Notes: generated by a model not told the origin, from the sequence alone. DNA of 64,000 bases from UBA4744 sp963718995 (GCA_963718995.1 CAVRAP010000001.1:81329-145328); one strand, 5' to 3'. Counted from the stretch's first letter, positions 38,582 to 48,029 are shown. Numbers and translations are program-made.

Positions 38582-39651
38582 CCGGTCACGACTTCCGTCC
38601 ATTCTGTGATCCACCGCCGTACGTTGGTCTCGATGTCCCCACCCGGCAGCGACAGAGGATCTGTGGGAACGACGGCGAACTCGATGAATGCAGGAGGCAG
38701 GGTGGCGTTCTCATTGGCCGGGAACACGAACATGGAGAGCGGGATGTCGTTCTGGAAGGGGGTCGAGAGCAGGAAATCGATGACCTGCTCGGCGGCCGGC
38801 CGGACTTCAGTTCCGGCCACGATCCCGGCGTACTCGATCTGACGGAAGCATCCGTCGATCATGACGGCCGTTGGGGGTTCGTCGATCGGATCGGTGGCGT
38901 AGATCACCTCGAAGGGTGGTGACGATGCATACGAAACCACGATGGGCCGGTCACCCTCGGAAGCGGCGCTGAAGTAGGAGTAGTACGCCTCTTCCCAACC
39001 TGAGGTCACCAGAACGTCGTTGGCGCGAAGGTCGGTCCAATAGTCGGTCCACGTGTAGTCGCCGGTCTCGCCGAACTTCGCGATGGTGCTGTAGAGAAAG
39101 GCCAATCCGGGCGAGGAAGTGGCCGGATTCTGTACGACGAGCAGCCCCCGATAGGCGGGGTCCGTGAGGTCGCGAAGTGTCTCCGGCGTTGGCAGTCCTG
39201 CGTTCGCGAAGTACTCCTTGTCCCAGTTGACGCACACATCTCCGAAATCGATGGGGGTCACGCGTGGGTCGGCCTCCAATTCGTCGGGTACGGACGCCAG
39301 GAGGGGAGACTCGTACCGTTCGAATATCCCTGCGTCCAGGGCCCTCGATAGGAAGTTGTTGTCGACCCCGAACATCACATCCGCCAGCGGGTTGTCCTTG
39401 GTGAGGACGGCCTGATTGACCATCGCTCCCGCATCGCCGGACCTGAGGATCTTGATCTCGATGCCGGCCTCGTCGGCAAAGGTGGCCAGCAGGTCGTCGG
39501 AGACGACGAACGATTCGTGCGCCATCAGCACAACCTCGACAGGCTCGGCCGTCGCCCCTGACGTGGTGGTGGTCGCCCCGGAACATCCGGCTAGCAAAAG
39601 CACGAAGGCGATAAGGGTGCCCGATGGCCGCTTCGAATAGTTGGCAAACAT
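38578..39651 (-). CDS. thiB: Thiamine-binding lipoprotein ThiB/TbpA
   Basis: 357 residues. A lipoprotein signal with lipobox LLAGC (Cys near residue 23) is followed by a Thr/Ser-rich linker. The mature protein has the periplasmic-binding-protein features of TbpA: VEVVLMAHESFVVSDDLL, IKILRSGDAGAMVNQAVLT, ADVMFGVDNNFLSRAL, and a Trp-rich core (WTDYWTDLRAND, TSGWEEAYYSY) suited to stacking on thiamine. The TPP riboswitch directly upstream fixes the substrate. ATG 39651 has GGAG eight bases upstream. Confidence 0.93.
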   Translation of the reverse strand: MFANYSKRPSGTLIAFVLLLAGCSGATTTTSGATAEPVEVVLMAHESFVVSDDLLATFADEAGIEIKILRSGDAGAMVNQAVLTKDNPLADVMFGVDNNFLSRALDAGIFERYESPLLASVPDELEADPRVTPIDFGDVCVNWDKEYFANAGLPTPETLRDLTDPAYRGLLVVQNPATSSPGLAFLYSTIAKFGETGDYTWTDYWTDLRANDVLVTSGWEEAYYSYFSAASEGDRPIVVSYASSPPFEVIYATDPIDEPPTAVMIDGCFRQIEYAGIVAGTEVRPAAEQVIDFLLSTPFQNDIPLSMFVFPANENATLPPAFIEFAVVPTDPLSLPGGDIETNVRRWITEWTEVVTG

Positions 39652-39689
39652 GGCTCTCCGTTCCCGTTAGTCGGAGGCCGAGCTGAGAG

Positions 39690-39787
39690 AGCTTCCTACG
39701 CCGGCATTACCCGGGACAGGTTCAAACGGTCGGAGACTTCCACTGCCTCCCTCTCAGCCCGGTACACCGAGCTCCCGTGAGGGGGTC
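39690..39787 (-). promoter_or_regulatory. TPP riboswitch (THI element)
   Basis: On the minus strand the conserved blocks appear in order: GGGCTGAGAGGGA (family core CTGAGA), then CCGTTTGAACCTGTC and GGGTAATGCCGGCGTAGGA (family core TTTGAACCTG ... GTTAATACCAGCGTAGGGA). It ends about 40 bases before the thiB start. It represses the thiBPQ importer when thiamine diphosphate is abundant. A GCTCTCTCAGC segment after it could serve as the switch region. Confidence 0.95.
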
Positions 39788-39859
39788 ATTGTAACCGACA
39801 AAAAGAGCTCGTTTCGGATCGAGGCTGGTGTACCGTTCACTTGTGATTCAGGACACACC

Positions 39860-40183
39860 ATGGGAATGATCGCCATCGGCGCCTATCGCGTGCATGCAGG
39901 CCATGAAGAGCGCTTCCTGGAAGCGCTTCGTCAAGACATTGCCACCATGCGCGACGAAGGTTTGATCAGCGATTGGCCGGCGATGATCCTCAAGGCAGGC
40001 ACCGATGTGTACCTGCAACTGGTCGAGTGGGCGGACGACGACGCTCCGGGTCGCTCTTCGGAGAACGAGCGCGTCATGGCGGTCTGGACGCAGAAACGCA
40101 CGCACTCGGACTATCTGAGTTTGTCGGAGGTTCCTGGAGCCGATCGCCTGTTTCCGTCCTTTGAAGAGGTGCCGGCGCGGTAG
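39860..40183 (+). CDS. Small protein with dimeric alpha-beta-barrel (ABM-like) features
   Basis: 107 residues from ATG 39860 (MGMIAIGAYRVHAGHEERFL). The pattern of a strand, the helix HEERFLEALRQDIATMRDEG, and strands MILKAGTDVYLQLVEWAD resembles the antibiotic biosynthesis monooxygenase/DUF-like ferredoxin fold, in which the dimer binds heme or a small aromatic. No catalytic residues can be assigned. It lies between two opposite-strand genes and forms no obvious operon. Confidence 0.6.
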   Translation: MGMIAIGAYRVHAGHEERFLEALRQDIATMRDEGLISDWPAMILKAGTDVYLQLVEWADDDAPGRSSENERVMAVWTQKRTHSDYLSLSEVPGADRLFPSFEEVPAR

Positions 40184-40210
40184 GTCCCGAGGTGCTCTGG
40201 TCCGGAGCGT

Positions 40211-40966
40211 TTAGAGGACCGGAATAACGCGGCCTTGCGGAACGTCCCGCTCTGCATTGGTGATCTGCAAGATCCCCTGCCCATCCTGGTGCACCGTGGT
40301 GTTCGTACACCCGCCCTGGGCGAGACTCTGATAGTTCACCCGAACGCTTTCGATCGGGAAGTCGGCGGTTCCCGCGGTTGCCTGGAAGCCGCTCCACCGG
40401 ACGGTGACCTGCGGATCGTCGCACCGACTGAAGGCTTCTGTCCAGACCATGACCTCGGCCAGATGGGTCCCGGCCGCATAGAGAGCGCGAACGACGGTTG
40501 ACTCCGAGGTGGCAAGGTTGGTCACGGTTCCTCTCCATATTCCCGGTTCGGCTGCCGAGATGGTGAAACGGTACGGCACTCCCGTCTCCCACGGATAGTC
40601 GCGGGTGTTGGCATTCCCCAGCGCGCTCGGGAGAACCGATGACGAGCCATCCAGTTCGCCGGAATCCCCGTACCCGCCCCAATTCACCGCCCGGCTGTCT
40701 GGGTAGGAAGGATGCCACTGCAGACCAAGATGAGCCCCGCCCACCGTTCCATGCTGACCGACGAAGCTGGCCTGCAGTGCCCAGAAGTAGAGGCGCGGCA
40801 CCTTCGGTTCGGTGAGCAACTCAAACGTGGCGGACACCTCATCGAGAGGGTTCGGGGGGAGCGTCCAGATCAGGTGGAAGGACGAGGCTCGATTCGAAGA
40901 AGCGGGTTCGCCCGTATCGCGAGCCGACAGGCGGGACAGAAAACGGGCAAACGGACCTGGAGCCAT
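40211..40966 (-). CDS. Hypothetical beta-rich protein
   Basis: 251 residues. No signal peptide. Trp-, Gly- and Asn-rich strands such as HLGLQWHPSYPDSRAVNWGG and RDYPWETGVPYRFTISA suggest a lectin-like jelly roll. The C-terminal half has four spread Cys. I do not recognise the family with confidence; a distant link to DUF3472-like carbohydrate-binding proteins is possible. It lies alone between the small ABM-like gene and the LiaF-like trio. Confidence 0.55.
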   Translation of the reverse strand: MAPGPFARFLSRLSARDTGEPASSNRASSFHLIWTLPPNPLDEVSATFELLTEPKVPRLYFWALQASFVGQHGTVGGAHLGLQWHPSYPDSRAVNWGGYGDSGELDGSSSVLPSALGNANTRDYPWETGVPYRFTISAAEPGIWRGTVTNLATSESTVVRALYAAGTHLAEVMVWTEAFSRCDDPQVTVRWSGFQATAGTADFPIESVRVNYQSLAQGGCTNTTVHQDGQGILQITNAERDVPQGRVIPVL

Positions 40967-41029
40967 ACGCGGACTCTAGGAGAGCGAGCAGCTCCCGGCT
41001 TCCTGCGACCTGCGGTCGGTGGCCCGGGG

Positions 41030-41117
41030 TTGCCTCTCCCGCTGTGCGTTCTTGCCTCTCCCGCGCGGAGCGGGGAAGGCGCGGAGTCGCCGGAGGCAAC
41101 AGAGCGGAGAGGGTGGA
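41030..41117. repeat. Intergenic inverted and direct repeat element
   Basis: TTGCCTCTCCCGC occurs twice (41030 and 41051), and TTGCCTC at 41051 pairs with GAGGCAA at 41092, with inner GC-rich pairs. Such palindromic CTCTCCC elements lie between genes in many high-GC genomes. It overlaps no gene and may be a repeat family; copy number elsewhere cannot be judged from one window. Confidence 0.6.
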
Positions 41118-41148
41118 GCGGTACTTCCCCCCCAACCTGCCCGAAGCC

Positions 41149-41346
41149 CTAGGTACTGCTGGTGGTCTTGTCCCGGCCGGTTCCGCCGAGGATGACGGCG
41201 ATTCCCAGAGCGATCAACAGCACCGGGAAGACGTACACGGCCTTGAGGTCCCACAGGTCCAGTTCCTGGAGCAGGAAAGCCGTTCCGACCAGGATGAATA
41301 CGACACCGGCGACGATGGAACCGCGGTTGATGGGCTGGTCATTCAT
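41149..41346 (-). CDS. Small LiaF-like membrane protein
   Basis: 65 residues: IVAGVVFILVGTAFLLQELDLWDL then VYVFPVLLIALGIAVILGG, the paired-helix motif of LiaF/LiaI transmembrane domains, followed by a short polar tail. It is the last gene of a three-gene overlapping set (PspC-like, LiaF-like, this one). It probably acts with them in envelope stress sensing, though this is inferred from family and neighbours. Confidence 0.75.
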   Translation of the reverse strand: MNDQPINRGSIVAGVVFILVGTAFLLQELDLWDLKAVYVFPVLLIALGIAVILGGTGRDKTTSST

Positions 41347-41975
41347 CGGGTCACCTCGATCTCCCCCGCAAATGTGGTCACATCCAGCACGAGAACTCTA
41401 TCGGCGTCGCTGCCCGGGAAGGTCTCGTCGAGTCGCGGCCCGAGCCCCTCGTTTTTCCTGCCGAGAGCCCGGATCTCACCGGCAAACGTGCCGGCGTTCA
41501 GCTCGACGGTCACTTCGGCGGGAACAATGATCTTCACGGATCCTGCAAAGGCGCTGGCACTGACCGTTGTCTCGCCAACCGGGAAAACAACTGCGGTCAG
41601 ATCTACGGTCAACTCACCGGCGAAAATGCCGTAGTCCTCGAGATCCTCCACGGTCGCCGGGCGATGGCTCGAAGGTCCGACAACGGTATCCCCGGTCGTG
41701 AAGCTGAAGGATGAGACGGAGACGTCGATCAGCAAGAAGAGCGTCAGGACGATGCCAAGGAAAACCAGTCCGCCGTGGGTGGGTCCTCGCGAATCGGCGA
41801 TGAGGCCGATGCCTATGACGATCACCGCGGCAGGCAGGAGATACGACCAGGGGATCTCGTCGACTGCTCCGGCGATTTCCAGCATCCAGGCGACGCCGAT
41901 CAGCAGAATGAGTGCTCCCACGATGATCCGGGCGCTGTTGGTCCGGGGTTGGCGGGTTTCCGTAGGTGGAGTCAT
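41343..41975 (-). CDS. LiaF-like membrane protein with beta-helix-type sensing domain
   Basis: 210 residues. Three helices (IIVGALILLIGVAWMLEIAG; YLLPAAVIVIGIGLIAD; GLVFLGIVLTLFLLIDVSV) followed by a C-terminal domain of repeated short strands (GIFAGELTVDLTAVVFP; AFAGSVKIIVPAEVTVEL; GTFAGEIRALG; TTFAGEIEV). FAG-E/S motif repeats are typical of the cell-wall-active antibiotic response (LiaF C-terminal) domain. The ATG region overlaps the PspC-like gene, and the stop overlaps the small gene downstream. Confidence 0.82.
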   Translation of the reverse strand: MTPPTETRQPRTNSARIIVGALILLIGVAWMLEIAGAVDEIPWSYLLPAAVIVIGIGLIADSRGPTHGGLVFLGIVLTLFLLIDVSVSSFSFTTGDTVVGPSSHRPATVEDLEDYGIFAGELTVDLTAVVFPVGETTVSASAFAGSVKIIVPAEVTVELNAGTFAGEIRALGRKNEGLGPRLDETFPGSDADRVLVLDVTTFAGEIEVTR

Positions 41976-42442
41976 GATCGCCTCCCGATACCGCCGAACA
42001 GCACGCCGGCCCCGAGCAGGATGATGGCCGCCGGCCAGAAGTACCTGCTGAGATCCGGAAGCAAGTTGTCGAACAGGGCGGCTCCGCCGGCCAGGATCAA
42101 GAGGCCGCCGACAACCATGCGGGTGGTGTTGCCGCTCGAGTGTTGTGCGCGACCGACCTCCTCCCCCGCCTTCTCTTCCGGGATGGCGATCCAGCCGACG
42201 ATGTAGACGAGGATGCCGGACAGTCCGGCCAGGGTCAGCACCACAAAGGCGACCCGGAGGATCACCGGATCAATGCCGAGGTACCGGCCCAGGCCTCCGG
42301 CGACTCCGGCTACCACCTTGTCGGTGCTGCTCCGCCGCAGAATGGGCTCCTGGGTCGTCTGCGGGGGACCCGGAGAGGGTTCGTAGGGTGGAGGCACGAG
42401 CTCACCTTGTGGATAATCGCCGAATTCGGGTGGAGTGGACAT
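41972..42442 (-). CDS. PspC-domain protein
   Basis: About 156 residues from ATG 42442 (MSTPPEFGDY). A proline-rich N-terminus precedes a clear PspC domain: LRRSSTDKVVAGVAGGLGRYLG then DPVILRVAFVVLTLAGLSG (seen in two parts here). Two more helices follow (VVGGLLILAGGAALF; FWPAAIILLGAGVLF), a LiaF-like part. PspC sits in the membrane and transmits envelope stress, often to a histidine kinase in actinobacteria. It heads the overlapping three-gene set. Confidence 0.88.
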   Translation of the reverse strand: MSTPPEFGDYPQGELVPPPYEPSPGPPQTTQEPILRRSSTDKVVAGVAGGLGRYLGIDPVILRVAFVVLTLAGLSGILVYIVGWIAIPEEKAGEEVGRAQHSSGNTTRMVVGGLLILAGGAALFDNLLPDLSRYFWPAAIILLGAGVLFGGIGRRS

Positions 42443-42557
42443 AGCGCTTGGCCCCCTTCGGGTTGGCACACGAGAGGTATCGTCTCGAACCTACCGAAAT
42501 TCGAGGGTCCTGTGACCGGGTGAAAGGACCTTTTGGTCCGGCCGTCTTCCTCTAGCG

Positions 42558-43574
42558 CTACCAGCGCAACAGGGCCGAACCCCAGGTGAACCCGCTGCCG
42601 AAGGCGGCCATCGCGACCAGCATGCCCGGTTTCAGCGCTTCGGCCTTGACGGCTTCATCGAGACCGATCGGAATAGTGGCGGCCGTGGTGTTGGCGTACT
42701 TCTGGATGGTATTGAAGACCTTCTCTTCCGGTGCGCCGAGCCGTTGGGCTACGGCTTCGTTGATGCGGAGGTTGGCCTGGTGGAACATGAACAGGTCGAC
42801 GTCATCGATCCCGTAGCCGTTCTGCTCCAGCGCGGTGGTAACTGCCTCGGGCATGCGCTTCACTGCGTTGACGAACACCTGGCGCCCGTTCATCTTGGGG
42901 TACTGGTCTCCCCGATCGAGCATGCGCTGGTCGACGATCTCCTCGTCGTATGCGGTGCTCACGCCGGGCACCCATAGTTCTTCCGCAAAGGCGCCGTCGG
43001 CATACACATGGGTAGACAGCAGGTGCGAATCCGACCGGGGATCCTCTACGTCTGTCGCTTCGAGAATCACGGCGCCTGCTCCATCGCCAAACAGCACAGT
43101 GACGTCGCGTCCCCGTGTGGTCTTGTCGAGTCCTTTGGAATGAACCTCGGCCCCGGCTACCAGAACCTTCTTGGCCGAACCGGCTCGGATGTACTGATCG
43201 GCCATCGACAGGGCATAGATGAAACCGGTGCACTGCTGACGCACGTCGATTGCGGGAATCCCGGCGAGGCCCAGCTTGGTTTGGAGAAAGACGCCCGACC
43301 CGGGGAAGAAGTGATCGGGGCTGATGGTGGCCAGGAAGATCATGTCGAGTTCTTCGGGAGCCAGGCCGGCGGAGTCCAGGGCCCTCCTCGATGCCTCCAG
43401 GGCTAGATCTGAGGTGGATGTGACACCTTCCACCCAGCGTCGCTCTTTGATCCCGGTTCGTTGCACGATCCACTCATCTGAGGTGTCCATCATCTGAGCA
43501 AGGTCGTCGTTGGTCACGACCCGGGGGGGTAGGAAGGAGCCCAGGCCGATCACACGGGAACGGATACTGGTCAC
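42558..43574 (-). CDS. fabH: 3-oxoacyl-ACP synthase III (FabH)
   Basis: 338 residues from GTG 43574, preceded by AGGAAGG. The catalytic Cys is in VRQQCTGFIYAL (residue 115), His in MFHQANLRI, and Asn in YANTTAATIPIG. It condenses acetyl-CoA or a branched-chain acyl-CoA with malonyl-ACP to start fatty acid synthesis. With a branched-chain 2-oxoacid dehydrogenase in the same genome, branched starter units are possible, but the two loci are 26 kb apart. No other fab gene is adjacent. Confidence 0.94.
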   Translation of the reverse strand: MTSIRSRVIGLGSFLPPRVVTNDDLAQMMDTSDEWIVQRTGIKERRWVEGVTSTSDLALEASRRALDSAGLAPEELDMIFLATISPDHFFPGSGVFLQTKLGLAGIPAIDVRQQCTGFIYALSMADQYIRAGSAKKVLVAGAEVHSKGLDKTTRGRDVTVLFGDGAGAVILEATDVEDPRSDSHLLSTHVYADGAFAEELWVPGVSTAYDEEIVDQRMLDRGDQYPKMNGRQVFVNAVKRMPEAVTTALEQNGYGIDDVDLFMFHQANLRINEAVAQRLGAPEEKVFNTIQKYANTTAATIPIGLDEAVKAEALKPGMLVAMAAFGSGFTWGSALLRW

Positions 43575-43695
43575 GGGAGCACCTTCCTGGGTAAGACGTT
43601 CGGGGATGGTAACCCATGCCTCGCAAGCCGGTCGCGATGGTCGGATGTCCGACAGATCGGAAAGCACGCAGTGGTGGAGGGGGTTGCCCCGGACG

Positions 43696-44074
43696 ATGAC
43701 GCACGCAGCTTTGAGTGATCGGATTCCAACTACTGCCCTCGGCTATTCGTTTGGGTTTGCCATCCTGTGGGGGATCCTGGCCGCTCCGACCAGACACGAC
43801 GTTTCATCTGGCGCCTTTGTTGGTAGCCGGGGCCGCCCCCGCGGTCTACCGGGTCCAGGGTGGGACTTCTCGATCGATTGCCACGCGCCTAGCTGCAACC
43901 GGGTTGGGCTTCGCTGCAGGCACGTCTGTGGTGCTGGCGATGCTCGGGGTACTCGAGGGGCCCTCGCTGCTCCCTTTCGGGGACGGTCTCATTGAGTCGC
44001 TCGTCGGTGTTGTTGCCGGAGGAGTAGTCGGGTTCGCTGTCGTTGCTTGGCCGCTCCGCCCCGCTTCTCCGTAG
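43696..44074 (+). CDS. Small membrane protein (one apparent frameshift)
   Basis: About 126 residues after removing one extra base near 43795: MTHAALSDRIPTTALGYSFG then TFHLAPLLVAGAAPAVYRV. Three to four hydrophobic helices (TALGYSFGFAILWGILAAP; ATGLGFAAGTSVVLAML; LIESLVGVVAGGVVGFAVV). No family recognised. It is divergent from fabH. The start is ATG 43696; no good ribosome binding site is seen. Confidence 0.55.
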
Positions 44075-44132
44075 AGACCTGGAACCAGCGAGGTTCGGTC
44101 ATCTCGTCCCGAGTGGGCCTCGTACAGCAGAT

Positions 44133-44615
44133 ATGACATTGCATGATCGTTTGATTGAATCTGTTTGGGATTATCCGCGCCCCCCTCGTGTTGAGCCGTC
44201 GACTCGCCGGGTCCTGGTCGAACATGCCGGGGTCGTGATTGTCGATACCGTGCGTTCCGTCCGGGTACTCGAGACGAGCCATCCACCGGTGTACTACGTA
44301 CCCCGTGAAGACGTTGCAGGAGACGTACTCGTCGGCTCATCGCGTCGCACCACGTGTGAATTCAAGGGAGTTGCTTCGTACTGGCACGTGGCCATCGGAG
44401 GCCTGCAAGTGGCCGAAGCAGCCTGGTCGTATGAAGACCCATCACCCGGTTACGAGCACATCCGGGGGATGATCGCCTTCTACCCGGGCAAGGTGGATCG
44501 GTGCTCCTTGGACGACGAAGCGGTCGTTCCGCAGCAAGGCAGTTTCTACGGTGGGTGGATCACGTCGGAGATCGTCGGTCCTCTCAAGGGCGGCCCAGGA
44601 ACCTCCGGTTGGTGA
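44133..44615 (+). CDS. DUF427 protein
   Basis: 160 residues from ATG 44133. ESVWDYPRPPRVEPS, then VLVEHAGVVIVDTVRSVRVLE, then SHPPVYYVPREDV and FKGVASYWHV, are all DUF427 hallmarks. The family is a small beta-tent fold (CalU19 type); its biochemical role is not settled. It lies 58 bases downstream of the small membrane protein and meets the DUF3159 gene tail to tail. Confidence 0.9.
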   Translation: MTLHDRLIESVWDYPRPPRVEPSTRRVLVEHAGVVIVDTVRSVRVLETSHPPVYYVPREDVAGDVLVGSSRRTTCEFKGVASYWHVAIGGLQVAEAAWSYEDPSPGYEHIRGMIAFYPGKVDRCSLDDEAVVPQQGSFYGGWITSEIVGPLKGGPGTSGW

Positions 44616-44618
44616 TGT

Positions 44619-45300
44619 TCAGAAACCGCGCTGCTGCCCGGTCCAGGGTTGTGGAGCCGCAGCGCGAAATTCTTCAACCGAGGGGCCGCCGAGACGCTGC
44701 AGGCGGGCCACCCCGTACGCGTACGTGACGATCAAGAGGACGATCAAGGCGGGCCATCCGCCGACCAATCGAACTGCGGCCAGTGCTTCCAACTCGCTCC
44801 GGCTGGCTAGCTTCCACTGCAGGAGCGACCGGCCGGCGAAGAAGGCCAGCCACAACCAGGTGATCTCCGTATAGGCGGGCCGTACGCGTGGGTGCCAGTA
44901 CCACCCGGCCGGCCATCTTCTCACCAGCATGCTCGTCCAGGCCACCATCGGCTTGCCGACCATGATCGAGATGAGGGCGATGAAGGCGGTGAGAGCTCCG
45001 CTCACGATTCCGGGGACGAAGAACGCCTCGGCGGATCCCGACCAGACGGCAAACGCAGCCGCTGCAGCAGTTCCGCCCAGGCCCGCAAGGGCAAAGCTGA
45101 CGGTGCTTTTGCGGAGCAGTCGAACGATGGTGATGGTGACTCCCGACGCCACTGCCACGATTGCTCCTGCGGTCAAACCGGCGATGGCGTACGCCGTGAC
45201 GAAGACGAGAGGCGCCACTGATCGCGTCGGCAAACGGACGCGGTGCCAGCACGACGCTGCGTAACTCTTCGATGATCTCGGTGCGGGTGGGCATGCTCAC
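44619..45300 (-). CDS. DUF3159 membrane protein (one apparent frameshift)
   Basis: About 226 residues after removing one extra base near 45215. The N-terminus MSMPTRTEIIEELRSVVLAP then joins SVAPLVFVTAYAIAGLTAGA. About five membrane helices; the central FFVPGIVSGALTAF-IALISIMVGKPMVAW and YTEITWLWLAFF match DUF3159, a family of actinobacterial membrane proteins of unknown role. GTG 45300 or ATG 45294 is the likely start. Confidence 0.75.
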
Positions 45301-45441
45301 TTCGTTCTACGACGCCGTTGGCCTCCCCGGATCAATCCAATCGGGTGGTCGAGGGCGTCTCCGGGGGCAGGCTAGGGTAGGGGAGCGGTTGGGAAGATGT
45401 ACCGACTGGTAGGCCTGATTGCACCCAATCGAAGGATCAAT

Positions 45442-45867
45442 GTGACAGATGCCGAAATGCAACACGGCAAGATCCTGGTTGTCGAGGATGAGGCCGTACC
45501 GCGCCGCCTGCTGGTGTTGAGCCTTACACGGATCGGCTTCGAGGTGGTCGCTTGCGAGGACGGGCCGAGCGCTCTTGTAGCGGCTCAGGCCGAGTTTTTC
45601 GATGCCGCCGTGCTCGACATTCGGCTCCCCAAGATGCACGGGTGGGAGGTGCTGGCTCGCCTGCGGGAAGACCCCCGTACGGCCGACCTACCCGTTCTGG
45701 TCGTGACCGCCTACGAAGGCGCCGAGTCCCAGCAGCTATCGACGGTTACCAAGCCGGATGCCTTCCTGGCCAAGCCGTACGACGTGGATCGTCTCCGACG
45801 CGAAGTCATTGCCCTCGTTGAGAAGTCCCGGTCCCTGCGAAGGACCGGAGAGCCTCAGTCGTCCTGA
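45442..45867 (+). CDS. Single-domain response regulator (receiver only)
   Basis: 141 residues. GTG 45442 has GAAGGA upstream. A complete receiver domain: acidic pair in ILVVEDEAVPRRLL, phosphoacceptor Asp in AAVLDIRLPKMHGWEVL, Thr in VLVVTAYEG, Lys in FLAKPYDVDRL. There is no output domain, and no histidine kinase lies nearby, so it is an orphan CheY-like protein that acts by protein contact. The tail is short and basic. Confidence 0.9.
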   Translation: MTDAEMQHGKILVVEDEAVPRRLLVLSLTRIGFEVVACEDGPSALVAAQAEFFDAAVLDIRLPKMHGWEVLARLREDPRTADLPVLVVTAYEGAESQQLSTVTKPDAFLAKPYDVDRLRREVIALVEKSRSLRRTGEPQSS

Positions 45868-47058
45868 AGGTTGACGCCGGCGGCGTTGGCAGATTCCTTC
45901 TCGTCGAGCCACACATCTCCGCCCACTTGCGCGGCGCATAGCAAGGCGAGCAGGGCCATGGTGCCGAGAGCTCCGGTGAGAACACTGAGGAGGCCGATGA
46001 TGATGGTGGCGAGTCCGCCGGCCACCCGCCATTGGGCTTTTCGGCGGGAGATGTCGTTGTCCTGGTCGTTCCGTGGCGACTTCGATGATGCCCATGCCGA
46101 CCAATGCTCCCCCGACCCCAGCGATGAGTAACCAGCGCTCGTTGGCGGGCCAGGCGTGTCCACCGGCGCCGATCACGGCGCCTTCCAAACCGATAGCGGT
46201 GGCCATCAAACCGATGGCCAGCGGTAGGTGACCGTAGATCCATACCGTTGGTTTCCAGGCTGTCCTTTGACCGACCCGGCGTCTGACGACGGTTCCGTCG
46301 AGGTTGTCGAAGTAGACCCACCAGAGTCCGGCGGCGACTGCCACCGAGAGGATGGCCGTTGCCACCGGTCCGGCCACCCAGCCCTCGTGCCCGAGGCCTG
46401 CCACGATGGCGGCAATCGACTCGCCCAGGACCAGGATGGTGAACAATCCGAACCGCTCGGGGAGGTGGGCCACATCGAGGGGAACCGTTGCCTGGATGCG
46501 GCGGACCCGGTACACGTTGTAGAAGTCGATCAGCAAACCCACGGCCCACAGGACGTAGCGGAACGGTTCGGGAACGAACACCGAGATGAACCAGACCGCC
46601 ACCGCCACCGACATGCCCTGCACGTAGCCGGTGACCAAGTCACGGGTTTCCGGGACGTGACGGCGAGCCCGCAAGTACATGACGATCAGAATCACGCGGG
46701 CACCCACATAGGCGAGTGCAAAACCGATCAGCGATTGAGTTTCGTCCCCGCTAATGCTGGCGGCCATCAGGGCGATGGTTGCCATCTGGGCGACAGCCAG
46801 GATCCGCTGGCCGAGGTCGTCGGTGTCGTAGCGATCGGCGTAGAAGGTGAAACCGACCCACGCCCACCAGAGGGGGACAAACAGCGCGGTGAATACGACC
46901 GCTCCCCGGAACGTTGGGTCCGCCAGGAGTCGGGCGCCCAAGCCGGCCACTGCTACAACGAAAACCAGATCGTAGAAGAGCTCGGTCCAGGTGACCTTGC
47001 GCTCCTCTTCGTTGTCCGTCGTACGCAGCCGGGGTGGTCGGATAGCAGTGACCTTCAC
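45855..47058 (-). CDS. Low-temperature-requirement protein LtrA family (one apparent frameshift)
   Basis: About 400 residues with roughly eleven membrane helices. From GTG 47058: RLRTTDNEEERKVTWTELFY, then DLVFVVAVAGLGARL; this E-x-T-x-x-E-L-F-x-D-L motif defines LtrA. The frame changes near 46075 (one extra base), after which it reads AQWRVAGGLATIIIGLLSVL and ends SANAAGVNLQDD. LtrA was linked to growth of Listeria at low temperature; its transport role is unknown. It overlaps the end of the response-regulator gene by 13 bases, tail to tail. Confidence 0.85.
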
Positions 47059-47199
47059 CCTTGAGACTCCCTCTCTTATTGATGGTCGGTTGACGAGGAT
47101 ACCGATCGTTGCGGCTCCATGTCGGGGAAGATTTCGTCGCCGCAAGCGGTTTGACCGGATAGGGTGTCGTCCCGTAGTTGACGAGTTGGGATAGGTGGA

Positions 47200-48029
47200 A
47201 TGGCGGATCGTCCGGTCACGCTCACATTTCGAGGCGTACGAGGTTCGATGCCCGTGTCCGGACCAACCACCGAGAAGTACGGTGGTCGAACGCTCTGCAT
47301 CGACTTGACACGGGAACTGATGTGCGGGTGATCATCGACGGAGGAACCGGGATCAGTGCCCTGGCACAGGACCTCGTGATCCCTCCTGCCGGGCTCGATT
47401 TTCACGTGTTCCTCACGCACTATCACTGGGACCACCTGCAAGGCATCCTGTTTTTCCCGCCGCTGTACGACGAACGGAACCGATTCACGTTCTACGGGCA
47501 CTCCTGGAACGGGATGGGAGTCAGGGAGGCGATCGAAGGGGCTCTCCGCCCACCGTGGTTCCCGGTTTCCATCTTCGAGACGGCCGCGAACAAGCAGTAC
47601 GTTGATGTTGCCGAAGCTCCTTTTGTGATTGGTGGGCTCACCATCGACGCGGCGCCCCTCCATCACCCGCAGGGTGTCACCGCCTACCGTATCGCCAACG
47701 GCGACAGCGTGATTGTCCTCGCCACCGACTACGAGCGAGGCGATCCGGCCTCCGACGAGACCCTCAGGAGTTTCGCCGCTCAGGTAGACGTCCTCATTCA
47801 TGATGCGCAATACACCCCGGATGAATATCCGATGCTCTACGTCGGCTGGGGTCACAGCACGCGTCACCATGCTGTTCAGGCGGCGCTGGAAACGGGAGCC
47901 AAAAGACTGGTCCTGGTGAGCCACGATCCTCACCGTTCCGACGAAGAGATCGATGCGATCGTTGAGCTGGCTCGACAGGAGTTCCCGGCAACGGATGCTG
48001 CCTTCGAGGGAATGCAGATCGAGTTCTGA
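47200..48029 (+). CDS. Metallo-beta-lactamase-fold hydrolase, copy 1 (one apparent frameshift)
   Basis: About 276 residues. ATG 47200 (MADRPVTLTFRGVRGSMPVS) has AGGTGGA upstream. The frame is lost near 47312, apparently by one missing G. It then reads VRVIIDGGTGIS and FLTHYHWDHLQGILFF (HxHxDH zinc site), HHPQGVTAYRI, LIHDAQYTPDEYP and GWGHSTRHHAVQAA. This closely resembles the second copy at 50412. The family (often labelled cyclic phosphodiesterase-like) hydrolyses phosphodiesters in known members; substrate here unknown. The cNMP-binding patatin gene follows by 50 bases. Confidence 0.85.
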
